Source of the DNA: an uncultured Collinsella sp.
GTDB taxonomy: Bacteria > Actinomycetota > Coriobacteriia > Coriobacteriales > Coriobacteriaceae
Reading direction: 5' to 3'
DNA: 64,000 nt
Assembly (NCBI GenBank): GCA_900758375.1
Contig: CAAERJ010000050.1
Span: 6,079 to 70,078 of the forward strand
Part shown: positions 17,186-26,634 of the stretch, piece after piece
Layout of the letters: the number at the start of each line of letters is the position of its first letter
Position numbering within the stretch: position 1 is the stretch's first letter
Made by a program: the position numbers and the translations under genes
The notes under the pieces: model-generated
What the model saw: the letters and a program-made list of their open reading frames with translations, nothing else
What the model was told of the DNA's origin: nothing
Databases searched by the model: none

Positions 17186-18748
17186 CTACTTGCCGTCGTC
17201 GTCCTGGGCTTCATCGCGCGCGTAGAGCTCCAGCATGCGGCGGCGGTATTCGTGTACGGCGAGCTTGGCGCGCTCAAGGCGGCGGCGCTCACGCGGAGTC
17301 AGCTCGGACGGGTCAACCTCATCACCATAGGTCTTATCGGCAAGAAGACGCGCCGCGTCCACGATGCGGGCATCGATGTGGCCGCTCGCCGCCTCGGCGG
17401 AAAGACGCTCGGCAATCGTATCGAGCGTAGGCAGGCCCTCGAATACGCGACCATGGCCATGTGAGGTCAGCAGCTCGTGCTCGCGTGCGAGCAGGCTCGC
17501 CAAATCGTGATGGGCGCGCAGGATGTCAAGTGCATCGGATGGATGCTCGGCAACCTCTGCCACGGCGGCGACCGGCGCGGCGTCGACCACGCGGTAGAAG
17601 AGCTGCGCGAGCAATGGCATCAAGAACACCGTGATGGCACCGGCGGCAACCATGACCGACGCAATATCTTGCGACAGCGCGCCCGCGTTGACGGCCACGC
17701 TCGTTACGGCAACGATGATCGGCAGCGCCGTGGTGCAGTAGAGCGCCACGGTAATGCGGCCATACGCCGACACATCGCGCGTCACGGGACAAATGCTCAT
17801 AGAGATGAGAATGGGCACGGCACGAATGATCAGCAGCGCCAAGATAAAGCCCACGAGCAGCCCGGGGCGCGACACCACGGCCGTCAGGTCGATCTTAGCG
17901 CCCGACACGGTAAAGAACACCGGGATCAAAAAGCCGTAGGCCAGGCCGTCGAGCTTGGTCTCAAGCGTATGGTTGCCCTCGGGGATGATATAGCGCAGGA
18001 CAAAGCCGGCGGCAAAAGCGCCCAATACGATATCGAGGCTAAAGATGGCCGAGAACGCCACGAGCGTGACCAAAATAAGCACTGTCAGGCGTACGAACGT
18101 CTGCGACGTGGTATCGGCGCGCTCCTCGACAAACGCAAAGAAGCGGCTGCCGACGCGTTTGGAGCGGCTGGGGACCACGGCAAGCAGCACGCACACGGCG
18201 GCAAATAAGCCCAAGATCAGCAGCGTCTCGATGCCCGTACGGGCAGACAGCAGTACCGACATGGCGAGCACGGGGCCGAGCTCGCCCCACGTACCATAGG
18301 CAAGAATCGAATCACCGACGCGCGTTCCGGCAAGCAACCGCTCGCGCAAGATGGGCATGAGCGCCCCAAGCGCCGTCGAGGTCAAGGCGAGCGTCACGGC
18401 GATACCGTCGAAATGGCTGACCGAGAACCACGGGGTAAAGCGCACGGCGAGCCAGGCGATACAAAATGTGACAGCCCACGTGGCCATACCGTAGCGGCCC
18501 TCGACGCCCGTGATGTTCTTGGGATCGATCTCAAAGCCGGCAAGCAGGAACAAAAATGCCAGACCGAGCTCTGACACGAGCGAGACCTCGGCATCTACAT
18601 GGATGACGCCAAGCATATGGGGTCCCAGCACCGCGCCGAACACGAGCAAAAAGACCGTTTCGGGAACGGGCTTTCCGGGAATCGCCGAGGCGATGAAGGG
18701 GCTTGCAAAGGCCACGAGCGCGATGATGGCGAGTGAAACGAATGCCAT
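17186..18748 (-). CDS. Monovalent cation:proton antiporter, CPA2 family
   Basis: 520 residues. About residues 1-380 form 11-13 membrane helices with the CPA2 pattern (VPETVFLLVFGAVLGPHMLG, then LFLLAGFEIDPKN, and LTSTALGALMPILRE). The conserved acidic residue in FEID and a later Asp region fit Na+/H+ or K+/H+ exchange of the KefB/NapA type. Residues about 385-520 are a charged cytoplasmic tail without a recognisable TrkA-N/RCK domain, so it is not a full Kef channel-like protein. ATG 18748 follows GAAAGG. It is a single gene. Confidence 0.9.
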   Translation of the reverse strand: MAFVSLAIIALVAFASPFIASAIPGKPVPETVFLLVFGAVLGPHMLGVIHVDAEVSLVSELGLAFLFLLAGFEIDPKNITGVEGRYGMATWAVTFCIAWLAVRFTPWFSVSHFDGIAVTLALTSTALGALMPILRERLLAGTRVGDSILAYGTWGELGPVLAMSVLLSARTGIETLLILGLFAAVCVLLAVVPSRSKRVGSRFFAFVEERADTTSQTFVRLTVLILVTLVAFSAIFSLDIVLGAFAAGFVLRYIIPEGNHTLETKLDGLAYGFLIPVFFTVSGAKIDLTAVVSRPGLLVGFILALLIIRAVPILISMSICPVTRDVSAYGRITVALYCTTALPIIVAVTSVAVNAGALSQDIASVMVAAGAITVFLMPLLAQLFYRVVDAAPVAAVAEVAEHPSDALDILRAHHDLASLLAREHELLTSHGHGRVFEGLPTLDTIAERLSAEAASGHIDARIVDAARLLADKTYGDEVDPSELTPRERRRLERAKLAVHEYRRRMLELYARDEAQDDDGK

Positions 18749-18932
18749 GTGATGCCTTTCTCTTGTTTGCGCATCACTGTAGCACCCTCGCCGTCCTCAA
18801 CGCGCCGCGAGCTGTCGTATCATAGTGAGGTTTACAAACATGTGGCTCAAGGCGACCGCAGGGCAGACCCCGCAAACCGACCGCTGCCGCATACCGTACC
18901 GTACGCCCAACCGATCAGGAAGGCAGGAACCA

Positions 18933-21900
18933 ATGGTCTCTCGTATCTACGTGGAGAAGAAACCCGGGTTCGACGTCGAGGCTCAGCAGCTCAAGGGCGA
19001 GCTGACCGAGATTCTCGGCATCAAGGGCATCGAGGCCCTGAGGATCATCAACCGCTACGACGTCGAGGGCATCGACGAGGAGCTTTTCCGCTCCTGCGTG
19101 CCGACCGTCTTTAGCGAGCCCCAGGTCGATGTGACCTACGACGAGCTCCCCGCAAGCGATGGTGCCGTCTTTGCCGTCGAATTCCTGCCTGGCCAGTTTG
19201 ACCAGCGCGCCGACTCCGCCAGCGAGTGCGTGCAGCTCATCAGCCAGGGTGAGCGCCCCGCCGTGCGCTCCGCCAAGGTCTATATGATCTCGGGCGCTCT
19301 GGACGAAGCCGCCATCAAGGCCATCAAGCACTACGTGGTGAACCCCGTCGAGGCGCGCATCGCCTCGCTCGACTTGCCCGAGACGCTGTACATGGAGACC
19401 CCCGAGCCCCAGCCCGTCGAAGTGCTCGACGGCTTCCGCGAGCTCGATGAGGCCGGCCTTGCCGTCTTCATCGCCGATCGCGGTCTTGCTATGGACGAGG
19501 CGGACATCGCCTTCTGCCAGCAGTACTTCCGCGATGAGGACCGCGACCCCACCATCACCGAGATCCGCGTGATCGACACCTACTGGTCCGACCACTGCCG
19601 CCACACCACCTTCGGCACCGTCCTAGATGACGTGACGATCGACGACGCCGTGGTGCAGCAGGCCTTCGACCGCTACATGGAGATGCGCCATGAGCTCGGT
19701 CGCGACGCCAAGCCCGTCTGCCTCATGGACATGGGCACCATCGGCGCCAAGTACCTTAAGAAGACCGGCGTCATGACCGATGTCGACGAGTCCGAGGAGA
19801 TCAACGCCTGCACTGTCAAGGTGAAGGTCGATGTCGACGGCGAGGACCAGGACTGGCTGTTCCTGTTTAAGAACGAGACCCACAACCACCCGACCGAGAT
19901 CGAGCCCTTCGGCGGTGCCGCCACCTGCGTGGGCGGCGCCATCCGCGACCCGCTCTCGGGCCGCAGCTACGTGTACCAGGCCATGCGCGTCACCGGCGCC
20001 GGAGACCCCACCGTCCCCGTGTCCAAGACGCTCGAGGGCAAGCTGCCGCAGCGCAAGCTCGTAACCACCGCTGCCGCCGGCTACTCCAGCTACGGCAACC
20101 AGATCGGCCTTGCCACCGGCCAGGTCAACGAGCTCTATCACCCCGGCTACGTGGCCAAGCGCATGGAGGTCGGCGCCGTCGTGGGCGCTACCCCGGCAAA
20201 CCACGTGCGCCGCGAGTGCCCCGCCCCCACCGACAAGATCATCCTGCTGGGCGGCCGCACCGGCCGTGACGGCATCGGTGGTGCCACCGGCTCCTCCAAG
20301 ACCCAGAACATCGAGTCGATCGAGACCTCGGGTGCCGAAGTCCAGAAGGGCAACGCCCCGGTCGAGCGCAAGCTGCAGCGTCTGTTCCGCCGCGGCGATG
20401 CCTGCCGTCTGATCAAGCGCTGCAACGACTTTGGCGCCGGCGGCGTCTCGGTCGCCGTGGGCGAGCTTGCCGATGGCCTGTATGTCGACCTTGATACCGT
20501 GACCAAGAAGTACGACGGCTTGGACGGCACAGAGCTCGCTATCTCTGAGTCCCAGGAGCGCATGGCCTGCGCCGTCGCCGACGGTGACGTCGAGGAGTTC
20601 ATGGGCTACGCCGCCGAGGAGAACCTGGAGGCGACCGTTATCGCCGAGGTTACCGCCGAGCCGCGCATGCGCATGGCCTGGAACGGTGTCGCCATCGTCG
20701 ACCTATCCCGCGAGTTCCTCAACTCCAACGGTGCGCCCAAGCACCAGGTCGCCCACGTGTGCGCCCGCAGCGTGTGGCAGCCCAGCTGGACCGGCACCAC
20801 GCTTGCCGAGCGCATGACCTCGCTTGTCACCGACCTCAACGTAGCCTCTAACAAGGGCCTTTCCGAGCGCTTCGACTCCACCATCGGTGCCGCAACCGTG
20901 CTTATGCCTTTTGGCGGCAAGACGCAGCTCACCCCGAGCTCGGCCATGGTCGCCAAGTTCCCCGTGGACGGCGAGACCACCACGGCAAGTGCCATGGCAT
21001 GGGGCTTCAACCCCTACCTGATGGAAGCCGACCAGTTTGCTGGCGCCTACCTGTCCGTGGTCGAGTCCATCGCCAAGCTCGTGGCTGCCGGCTTTGAGCA
21101 CAAGCACGCCTATCTCTCCTTCCAGGAGTACTTCGAGCGTCTGCGCACCGAGGCCGAGCGCTGGGGCAAGCCCACGGCAGCCGTCCTGGGCGCCCTTATG
21201 GCCCAGGTCGACCTGGGTGCCGGCGCCATCGGCGGTAAGGATTCCATGAGTGGCTCGTTTGAGGACGAGGCCGGCGAGCTCAACGTTCCGCCGACCCTCA
21301 TCAGCTTCGCCGTGGCCGTGGGCAAGGCGGCCCGCGCTGTCTCCCCCGAGTTCAAGGGCCTCACGCACCGCGTCGTCCGCATCGCCCCCGCCACCTATGG
21401 CCAGGACTACCGCCCCGACGCCCAGCAGCTGCTCGCCGCATTTGACGCCGTCGAGGCGCTCACCGCCGCCGGCGACGCCCTGGCCGTCTCCACGCCCGGC
21501 TACGGCTGCGGCGCCGAGAGCCTCTTTAAGATGTGCGTCGGCAACCAGATCGGTATCGAGCTTGCCGAAGATGTGGACGTGGAGAGCCTCTTCACCCCGC
21601 TCTACGGCAGCTTTATCGTCGAGCTCGCCGAGGATGCCGAGCTGCCCGAGGTCGCCGACGGCGTTGTCGTCGAGCCCCTGGGCACCACCGTCGAGGGCTA
21701 TGTCATCGATACCGGCTCCGAGGTCATCGAGCTCTCCGAGCTCCAGGAGGCCTGGGAGAGCGGCATCGAGGGCGTCTTTGCCTACCGCAGCGCCGGCGAG
21801 ACTGCCAAGGTCGAGACCATCGACTTCCGTGCCAGGGATATCCACGTGTACAGCGGCGCCAAGATCGCCCGCCCGCGCGTGGTAATCCCCGTGTTCCCCG

Positions 21901-22679
21901 GCAACAACTGCGAGTACGATAGCGCCCGCGCTTTCCGCGCCGCCGGCGCCGAGGCCGACACCTTCGTGATCAACAACCTCACGCCCGAGGCCGTCGCCGA
22001 AAGCACCCACGAGCTTGCCCGCCGCATCCGTGCAAGCCAGATCGTCATGATCCCCGGCGGCTTCTCGGGCGGCGACGAGCCCGATGGCTCCGCCAAGTTC
22101 ATCACGGCGTTCTTCCGCGCTCCCGAGGTCACCGAGGCAGTCCGCGACCTGCTCAAGGCCCGCGACGGCCTGATGCTGGGCATCTGCAACGGCTTCCAGG
22201 CCCTGATCAAGCTCGGTCTGGTGCCCTACGGCGACATCGTCGACGCCACGCCCGATGCGCCCACGCTGACGTTCAACACCATCGGTCGCCATCAGAGCCG
22301 TCTGGTGCGCACCCGTATCTCGTCCAACCTGTCCCCGTGGCTATCGCAGTGCAGCCTGGACGACCCCTACACCGTCGCCATCAGCCACGGCGAGGGCCGC
22401 TTTGTCGCCAGCGACGAGGTGCTCGCCCAGCTCATCGCCAACGGCCAGGTCGCCACGCAGTACGTGGGCGAGGACGGCAAGCCCAGTATGGATCTTTCCG
22501 TCAACCCCAACGGCTCCGCACTCGCCATCGAGGGCATCACGAGCCCCGACGGCCGCGTCCTGGGCAAGATGGGCCATGCCGAGCGTCGTGGCGACAACCT
22601 GTACCGCAACGTGCCCGAGCATGTCCCCGGCGATAAGTTCATGCCGATCTTTGAGAGCGGCGTGGCCTACTTCGCTTAA
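18933..22679 (+). CDS. purL: Phosphoribosylformylglycinamidine synthase, single-chain large form (PurL with glutaminase)
   Basis: 1248 residues, containing all the activities that PurS, PurL and PurQ carry as separate proteins in most Gram-positives. The N-terminal PurS-like part precedes the ATP-grasp-like AIRS/FGAM core, where conserved stretches include DHCRHTTF, KNETHNHPTEIEPFGGAATCVGG and NDFGAGGVS. The C-terminal 260 residues are a class I glutamine amidotransferase with PVFPGNNCEYDSARAF and the nucleophile Cys in GICNGFQAL. It converts FGAR, ATP and glutamine to FGAM, step four of purine synthesis. The frame is open to 18825, but ATG 18933 with GGAAGG upstream starts the conserved sequence. 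Confidence 0.96.
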   Translation: MVSRIYVEKKPGFDVEAQQLKGELTEILGIKGIEALRIINRYDVEGIDEELFRSCVPTVFSEPQVDVTYDELPASDGAVFAVEFLPGQFDQRADSASECVQLISQGERPAVRSAKVYMISGALDEAAIKAIKHYVVNPVEARIASLDLPETLYMETPEPQPVEVLDGFRELDEAGLAVFIADRGLAMDEADIAFCQQYFRDEDRDPTITEIRVIDTYWSDHCRHTTFGTVLDDVTIDDAVVQQAFDRYMEMRHELGRDAKPVCLMDMGTIGAKYLKKTGVMTDVDESEEINACTVKVKVDVDGEDQDWLFLFKNETHNHPTEIEPFGGAATCVGGAIRDPLSGRSYVYQAMRVTGAGDPTVPVSKTLEGKLPQRKLVTTAAAGYSSYGNQIGLATGQVNELYHPGYVAKRMEVGAVVGATPANHVRRECPAPTDKIILLGGRTGRDGIGGATGSSKTQNIESIETSGAEVQKGNAPVERKLQRLFRRGDACRLIKRCNDFGAGGVSVAVGELADGLYVDLDTVTKKYDGLDGTELAISESQERMACAVADGDVEEFMGYAAEENLEATVIAEVTAEPRMRMAWNGVAIVDLSREFLNSNGAPKHQVAHVCARSVWQPSWTGTTLAERMTSLVTDLNVASNKGLSERFDSTIGAATVLMPFGGKTQLTPSSAMVAKFPVDGETTTASAMAWGFNPYLMEADQFAGAYLSVVESIAKLVAAGFEHKHAYLSFQEYFERLRTEAERWGKPTAAVLGALMAQVDLGAGAIGGKDSMSGSFEDEAGELNVPPTLISFAVAVGKAARAVSPEFKGLTHRVVRIAPATYGQDYRPDAQQLLAAFDAVEALTAAGDALAVSTPGYGCGAESLFKMCVGNQIGIELAEDVDVESLFTPLYGSFIVELAEDAELPEVADGVVVEPLGTTVEGYVIDTGSEVIELSELQEAWESGIEGVFAYRSAGETAKVETIDFRARDIHVYSGAKIARPRVVIPVFPGNNCEYDSARAFRAAGAEADTFVINNLTPEAVAESTHELARRIRASQIVMIPGGFSGGDEPDGSAKFITAFFRAPEVTEAVRDLLKARDGLMLGICNGFQALIKLGLVPYGDIVDATPDAPTLTFNTIGRHQSRLVRTRISSNLSPWLSQCSLDDPYTVAISHGEGRFVASDEVLAQLIANGQVATQYVGEDGKPSMDLSVNPNGSALAIEGITSPDGRVLGKMGHAERRGDNLYRNVPEHVPGDKFMPIFESGVAYFA

Positions 22680-22715
22680 TGCGTCCCATCGGGTACAATC
22701 CCCTCGGGTAACAAC

Positions 22716-22750
22716 ACCCGCCACCGGCACACCCGGTGGCGGGTTCTTTT
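22716..22750 (+). terminator. Intrinsic terminator after purL
   Basis: Eleven-bp perfect stem ACCCGCCACCG / CGGTGGCGGGT (22716-22726, 22734-22744) followed by TCTTTTTT. Confidence 0.92.
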
Positions 22751-22777
22751 TTGCTTCGCGCATACAGGAAGGACATC

Positions 22778-23713
22778 ATGGAAAGCCGCAAGCCGTATCT
22801 CGCCACCCTACCCGGACTCATCCTGGGCTGCCTCGTCTGCTGTGCGCTCTGGGGGTCGGCTTTCCCCTGCATCAAGATCGGTTACGGGCTCTTTGGCATC
22901 CCCGCGCACGATAGCGCCTCACAGCTGCTCTTTGCGGGCTTGCGCTTCACGCTTGCCGGCGCCCTGGTTATCGTTGGGATGAGTGCGGCCCAACGCCGCC
23001 CCCTCATTCCGCAGGCTCGTGACATCAAGCCCATCTTTGTCTTGTCACTCTTCCAGACTATCGGGCAGTACTTCTTTTTCTACCTAGGACTCTCGCGCGC
23101 CAGCGCCATGTCGAGTTCCATCATCGAGGCCAGCGCCAACTTCCTCGCAATTCTCTTTGCCGCCTTGGCATTTCACACCGAGAGGCTCAATACGCCCAAG
23201 GTGCTTGGCTGTGTGCTGGGCTTTGCAGGCGTCGCGCTCGTCAACCTTTCGGGCGCGGATGGCACCTTTGGTTTTACGCTCGACGGCGAGGGATTTATCT
23301 TGGCTTCCACTGTTGCGGGCGCCCTGTCGACCTGCCTCATTGGCATCTTCTCGCGCGAGCATGACGGCGTCTTGCTCGCCGGCTGGCAGTTTTTAGTCGG
23401 TGGCGTGGTCCTTACCGCAATCGGGTTTTTGATGGGCGGCACGTTTTCCCCCACCGAAATCGCCCCCGCCATCGCGCTCATCATTTATATGGCGCCCATT
23501 TCCGCCGTCGCGTACTCGCTGTGGTCCCGCCTGCTCGCCGTCAACCCCGTCAGCCGCGTTTCGGTCTTTGGGTTTATGAACCCCGTCTTTGGCGTGCTGT
23601 TGAGCGCACTGCTGCTCGGCGAGGGCGCTGGCACGAGCCCCGTTACCGTCATCGTTGCCCTGCTGTTGGTCTGCGGCGGCATCATCATCGTCAACAAACC
23701 CAAAAAGGCCTAA
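22778..23713 (+). CDS. EamA/DMT-family transporter
   Basis: 311 residues with ten hydrophobic segments in two EamA repeats (about 15-150 and 165-305). ALWGSAFPCIKIG near the N-terminus is the classic first-helix motif, and the second repeat ends with the FGFMNPVFGVLLSALLLGEG pattern. Members export amino acids, nucleosides or other small metabolites; the substrate is not predictable. The start at 22778 follows GGAAGG, directly downstream of the purL terminator. Confidence 0.9.
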   Translation: MESRKPYLATLPGLILGCLVCCALWGSAFPCIKIGYGLFGIPAHDSASQLLFAGLRFTLAGALVIVGMSAAQRRPLIPQARDIKPIFVLSLFQTIGQYFFFYLGLSRASAMSSSIIEASANFLAILFAALAFHTERLNTPKVLGCVLGFAGVALVNLSGADGTFGFTLDGEGFILASTVAGALSTCLIGIFSREHDGVLLAGWQFLVGGVVLTAIGFLMGGTFSPTEIAPAIALIIYMAPISAVAYSLWSRLLAVNPVSRVSVFGFMNPVFGVLLSALLLGEGAGTSPVTVIVALLLVCGGIIIVNKPKKA

Positions 23714-23780
23714 CGAACCGCCCTTATTTAGTAGAGGAGATTCACATGCTTTAGCTTAATGGAGTACATCGGTGAGCCGA

Positions 23781-23815
23781 GGGCCGCAACGCACGCCAGC
23801 GTTCGCCCTTTTTTT
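23781..23815 (+). terminator. Intrinsic terminator after the EamA gene
   Basis: GGGC/GCCC and ACGC/GCGT arms (23781-23784 with 23805-23808; 23789-23792 with 23799-23802) form an interrupted stem followed by seven T. Confidence 0.75.
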
Positions 23816-24958
23816 CTAGCGTATCTGGACGCCGGCTTTCTTCTTCTCGCGCTTTACGCGGTAGAGCTCCGCGTCGGCAGCGCGAAGCAAGTCTTGCCAG
23901 GTATCGACGCCATCACCAACCCGTGCGTAGCCGATGGACATCCGCAACAGATACGGGACCTCGGCGCGCGCGAGCTCGTCGCTGATTGCCGCGCACAGAC
24001 ACATGATGTGCTGCTCCGCCGTCGCCTTTTGAAGCACCACAAACTCATCGCCGCCATAACGTGCGATAAAGCCACCAGACGCCGAGCAGACCTCTTTGAG
24101 CGTAGCAGATATGACCTGGAGGGCATGATCGCCCTCAACATGTCCATACCGGTCGTTAATCTGCTTAAAGCCGTCAGCGTCCATCATAAGCAGATATACA
24201 TCTTCGGCCTGATCCACATTTGAAAAGAGCGACAGCATATAGGTCTCAAAACGGTTGCGATTGTTGAGGCCAGTCAACGGGTCGGTCGAGATCAGCTGCT
24301 CCTGGTAGATGATGTAGAGCAGCAGGATGCTCAGCGTTATACCGACACAAAGGCCCGGTACCGAAAACAAAACCTGGAAGGTACCGCCCACCAGAGCGGG
24401 AACCGCAAAAAAGGCGAGGGTGCGATAAATGGCCTTCTTTTGCAGACTTTCGACTTTTCGAGTCTGAATAAAGGCATGCAAAGACGTATATATGATGTAG
24501 CAGTAGCTAACGATAGGCTGAATCATATAAAGCGCTCCGCGACGATATACGCCCTGTGCATCGATATAGAACATAGTGTGCGTCCAGTAGCTGGTAAATG
24601 CCAGCACGACCACCAATACGGTTGGCAACGTCACGAGCGCCACCCTATAGCGCGCGGTCAAAAGGCGTGAGCCCTGCACTGTCTCGGAATAGAAAAACCA
24701 AATGAGGCACGCGATGGCGAACAGCGAAAACGAGACCGCGTTGGAAATCCAGTTGGCCGTGATGCCTACAGGAGTGCTCACGCCGTCCGAGAGCGTCCAG
24801 ATCATATCGAAGAAAATGTAGGCTGCAGACGTGTAGCCCAGCATGCTAAACAGAAGCTGCTGGGTGCTCGAGAACAAGGAGCGGCGGCTTCGTGCGGCAA
24901 GCCCGATAAGAACAATCATGCATAGCAGGAATATCTCGATTTTGAGTGCCTTAACCAC
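23816..24958 (-). CDS. Membrane-anchored diguanylate cyclase (GGDEF)
   Basis: 380 residues. The N-terminal about 215 residues hold roughly seven membrane helices with no recognised periplasmic sensor fold. The C-terminal GGDEF domain begins at STDPLTGLNNRNRFE; the active site is RYGGDEFVVL with an intact GGDEF. It should make cyclic di-GMP. No RxxD inhibitory site is seen five residues before GGDEF. The frame is open to a TTG at 24976, but GTG 24958 has AAGGGA at a workable distance and I prefer it. No c-di-GMP effector or EAL gene is adjacent. Confidence 0.9.
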   Translation of the reverse strand: MVKALKIEIFLLCMIVLIGLAARSRRSLFSSTQQLLFSMLGYTSAAYIFFDMIWTLSDGVSTPVGITANWISNAVSFSLFAIACLIWFFYSETVQGSRLLTARYRVALVTLPTVLVVVLAFTSYWTHTMFYIDAQGVYRRGALYMIQPIVSYCYIIYTSLHAFIQTRKVESLQKKAIYRTLAFFAVPALVGGTFQVLFSVPGLCVGITLSILLLYIIYQEQLISTDPLTGLNNRNRFETYMLSLFSNVDQAEDVYLLMMDADGFKQINDRYGHVEGDHALQVISATLKEVCSASGGFIARYGGDEFVVLQKATAEQHIMCLCAAISDELARAEVPYLLRMSIGYARVGDGVDTWQDLLRAADAELYRVKREKKKAGVQIR

Positions 24959-25022
24959 TAGACGCCATCCCTTCAATATTCAAGTGGTCAGAATCGCCCG
25001 ATTCTGGTCTGGGCAACAAACA

Positions 25023-25046
25023 CCCCCTACCCGCAGGGGTAGGGGG
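25023..25046. repeat. Perfect 10-bp hairpin upstream of the GGDEF gene
   Basis: CCCCCTACCC / GGGTAGGGGG with loop GCAG. It sits 65 bp upstream of the GGDEF start codon, between that gene and the kdgT terminator. It could be a leader hairpin or part of the kdgT 3' end. Confidence 0.7.
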
Positions 25047-25056
25047 AATCATAGCA

Positions 25057-25100
25057 GAGCGCCCGAACGTCACTGCAAAACAGTCATCGTTCGGGCGCTC
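25057..25100 (-). terminator. Long stem-loop downstream of the KdgT gene
   Basis: Thirteen-bp perfect stem GAGCGCCCGAACG / CGTTCGGGCGCTC (25057-25069, 25088-25100) with an 18-nt loop. The minus-strand tail is only moderately T-rich, so termination efficiency is uncertain. Confidence 0.65.
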
Positions 25101-25145
25101 AAACGGCGCGAATTGCACTCCGGCATCATTGATTGGTAGCGATTG

Positions 25146-26168
25146 CTATTCGCCATCGATGTCGGTCGCGACGGCCTCCTCGATGGCCTCGACACCGGCA
25201 GGCGACAGATCCTCCTTGCCCTGGCAAAACTTCTTGTCGACCCAGCCGGTCAGAATCGGGGCCATGATTGCTGTGATGATGACGGCGGTGGCGATCTGCG
25301 CATACGCGGTGGGCGCAAGCTCGGCATAGCGCGGAGCTACCTCGGCGAGGGCGACCGGCGTGGTCATAGCCGTGCCGGCGATAGTGGAGCAAGCCACAGC
25401 GGCCTTGCCATTGCCGCCGCACAGGCGCTCGAAGGCAAAGGTAATGGGACCGACGATAAAGAGCGTGATGAGGCCCAGCAGGATGCCCGAAATGCCGCCG
25501 GTGATAAAGCTCGAAAGACTCATGGACGCACCGAGCTGAAAACCGATAACGGCAATCGCAGGATTGGCGCCGGGAACCAGCAGGTTCTTGATGAACGGGA
25601 ACAAGTTGCCCAGAACCATGCCGATAACAAGCGGCAAAATGGAGCCGATGATGGTGCCGACGGGGATGTTGGCGAGACCCGAGACACCGAGGATGATCAT
25701 CGTGACGGCGGGGCCGGCCGTAAAGAACAGGATACCGACAGCGCCCTGCTCGGACTCGTCGCCGAACTCGCCCATGATGCCCGTGTAGAGCGCCATGTTG
25801 CAAAACGTAATGCCGCCGATGATGGAGACCGAGCTCAGACCCAAAAGGTTATCGTTAAAGAAGTACGCGACGCCCAGGCCCAACGCGGCCGCAACAACAA
25901 GCTTGGGGATCAGCACGACGATGCCGGTCTTGATAGCGCCCGGCGTGGACTTAAAGCTGATGCCGGCACCCACAAACAGCAGGATCGCGGCGACGATGGT
26001 GTTGGAACCACCGCGGCAGGCGGCGGTAAAGAAGCCGCCGATCTCAAAGACCTGCGGGCAGAAGGTATTGAGCAAAAGGCCAACGATCATCGGGTAGATC
26101 ATGATGTCACCCGGGATACGCGGGACTTTGAATTTCTTTTGCTCGTTGGCGGTCGCTTCCTGTGCCAT
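25146..26168 (-). CDS. 2-keto-3-deoxygluconate permease family transporter
   Basis: 340 residues, ten or so membrane segments, matching the KdgT family along its length. Recognisable blocks are IPGDIMIYPMIVG near the N-terminus, GNTF-type GITFCNMALYTGIMGEFG, FFTAGPAVTMIILGVSGLANIP and TPVALAEVAP near the C-terminus. KdgT imports 2-keto-3-deoxygluconate, a product of pectin and hexuronate breakdown, with protons. No kdgK, kdgA or uronate enzymes are nearby, so the exact substrate is unproven. The ATG at 26168 follows GGGGGT; the frame to 26198 adds ten unrelated residues. Confidence 0.9.
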   Translation of the reverse strand: MAQEATANEQKKFKVPRIPGDIMIYPMIVGLLLNTFCPQVFEIGGFFTAACRGGSNTIVAAILLFVGAGISFKSTPGAIKTGIVVLIPKLVVAAALGLGVAYFFNDNLLGLSSVSIIGGITFCNMALYTGIMGEFGDESEQGAVGILFFTAGPAVTMIILGVSGLANIPVGTIIGSILPLVIGMVLGNLFPFIKNLLVPGANPAIAVIGFQLGASMSLSSFITGGISGILLGLITLFIVGPITFAFERLCGGNGKAAVACSTIAGTAMTTPVALAEVAPRYAELAPTAYAQIATAVIITAIMAPILTGWVDKKFCQGKEDLSPAGVEAIEEAVATDIDGE

Positions 26169-26206
26169 GAAACCCCCATTTCCGCTGACGCAGAACAAAA
26201 GCCCAC

Positions 26207-26234
26207 GTCACACTTTGCTACAGTAAAGTTTGAC
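26207..26234 (-). promoter_or_regulatory. Interrupted palindrome upstream of the KdgT gene
   Basis: GTCA-N2-CTTT-N8-AAAG-N2-TGAC, perfectly symmetric over 28 bp, 39 bp upstream of the start codon on the minus strand. It lies where an operator would overlap the promoter. It probably binds a dimeric regulator; none is encoded nearby. Confidence 0.4.
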
Positions 26235-26310
26235 CATGGTACCAGAAGAAGCAGACCGGCTCGGTGAGAAATTCGATTCGTTGTGCCGGGACGCTAAACG
26301 TGCCCCGCTC

Positions 26311-26634
26311 TTATATGAAGCTCAAAACGATATAGAACACGATGCCCGAGACGCAGCACCACAACATCGACTTTGTCTTGATTGCCACCGCCACGACGCC
26401 GACAGCCGCAATCCAGGGAATCAAGCCCTGCCACAAGCCGGCGTCGAAAGCGCCAGGGCTTATCAAATCGTTGGCAACCAGCGCCGCAAAGGCGGCAGGC
26501 GGAATATAACTCAAGGCCTCGGTAACGCGGGGCGACAGCGTTCTCCCGCGCAAGGCAAACGCCGGGGCAATGCGGAAAAACGCGATGGCCGCCCATGACG
26601 ACAGCCATAGGACCAAAAACTCATTAACGGGCAT
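26311..26634 (-). CDS. azlD: AzlD-family branched-chain amino-acid exporter small subunit
   Basis: 107 residues with four hydrophobic segments. MPVNEFLVLWLSSWAAIAFFRIAPAF and the conserved mid-region LSYIPPAAFAAL are typical of AzlD. It forms the small subunit of the AzlCD (BrnFE-like) exporter that removes excess Leu/Ile/Val and analogues. Its start lies within the end of azlC (11-bp overlap), so the two are translationally coupled. In the same window the liv operon imports the same class of substrates. Confidence 0.92.
   Translation of the reverse strand: MPVNEFLVLWLSSWAAIAFFRIAPAFALRGRTLSPRVTEALSYIPPAAFAALVANDLISPGAFDAGLWQGLIPWIAAVGVVAVAIKTKSMLWCCVSGIVFYIVLSFI

Noticed and set aside
22693..22698. 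TACAAT as a promoter for the EamA gene
   Set aside because: It lies before the purL terminator, so a transcript from here would be terminated, and there is no -35 box.
23759..24223. A plus-strand frame beginning MEYIGEPRAATH after the EamA gene
   Set aside because: It starts upstream of the terminator stem and then lies antisense to the GGDEF domain. The three-codon ATG-CTT-TAG just before it (23745) with a good ribosome site is curious but too short to call.
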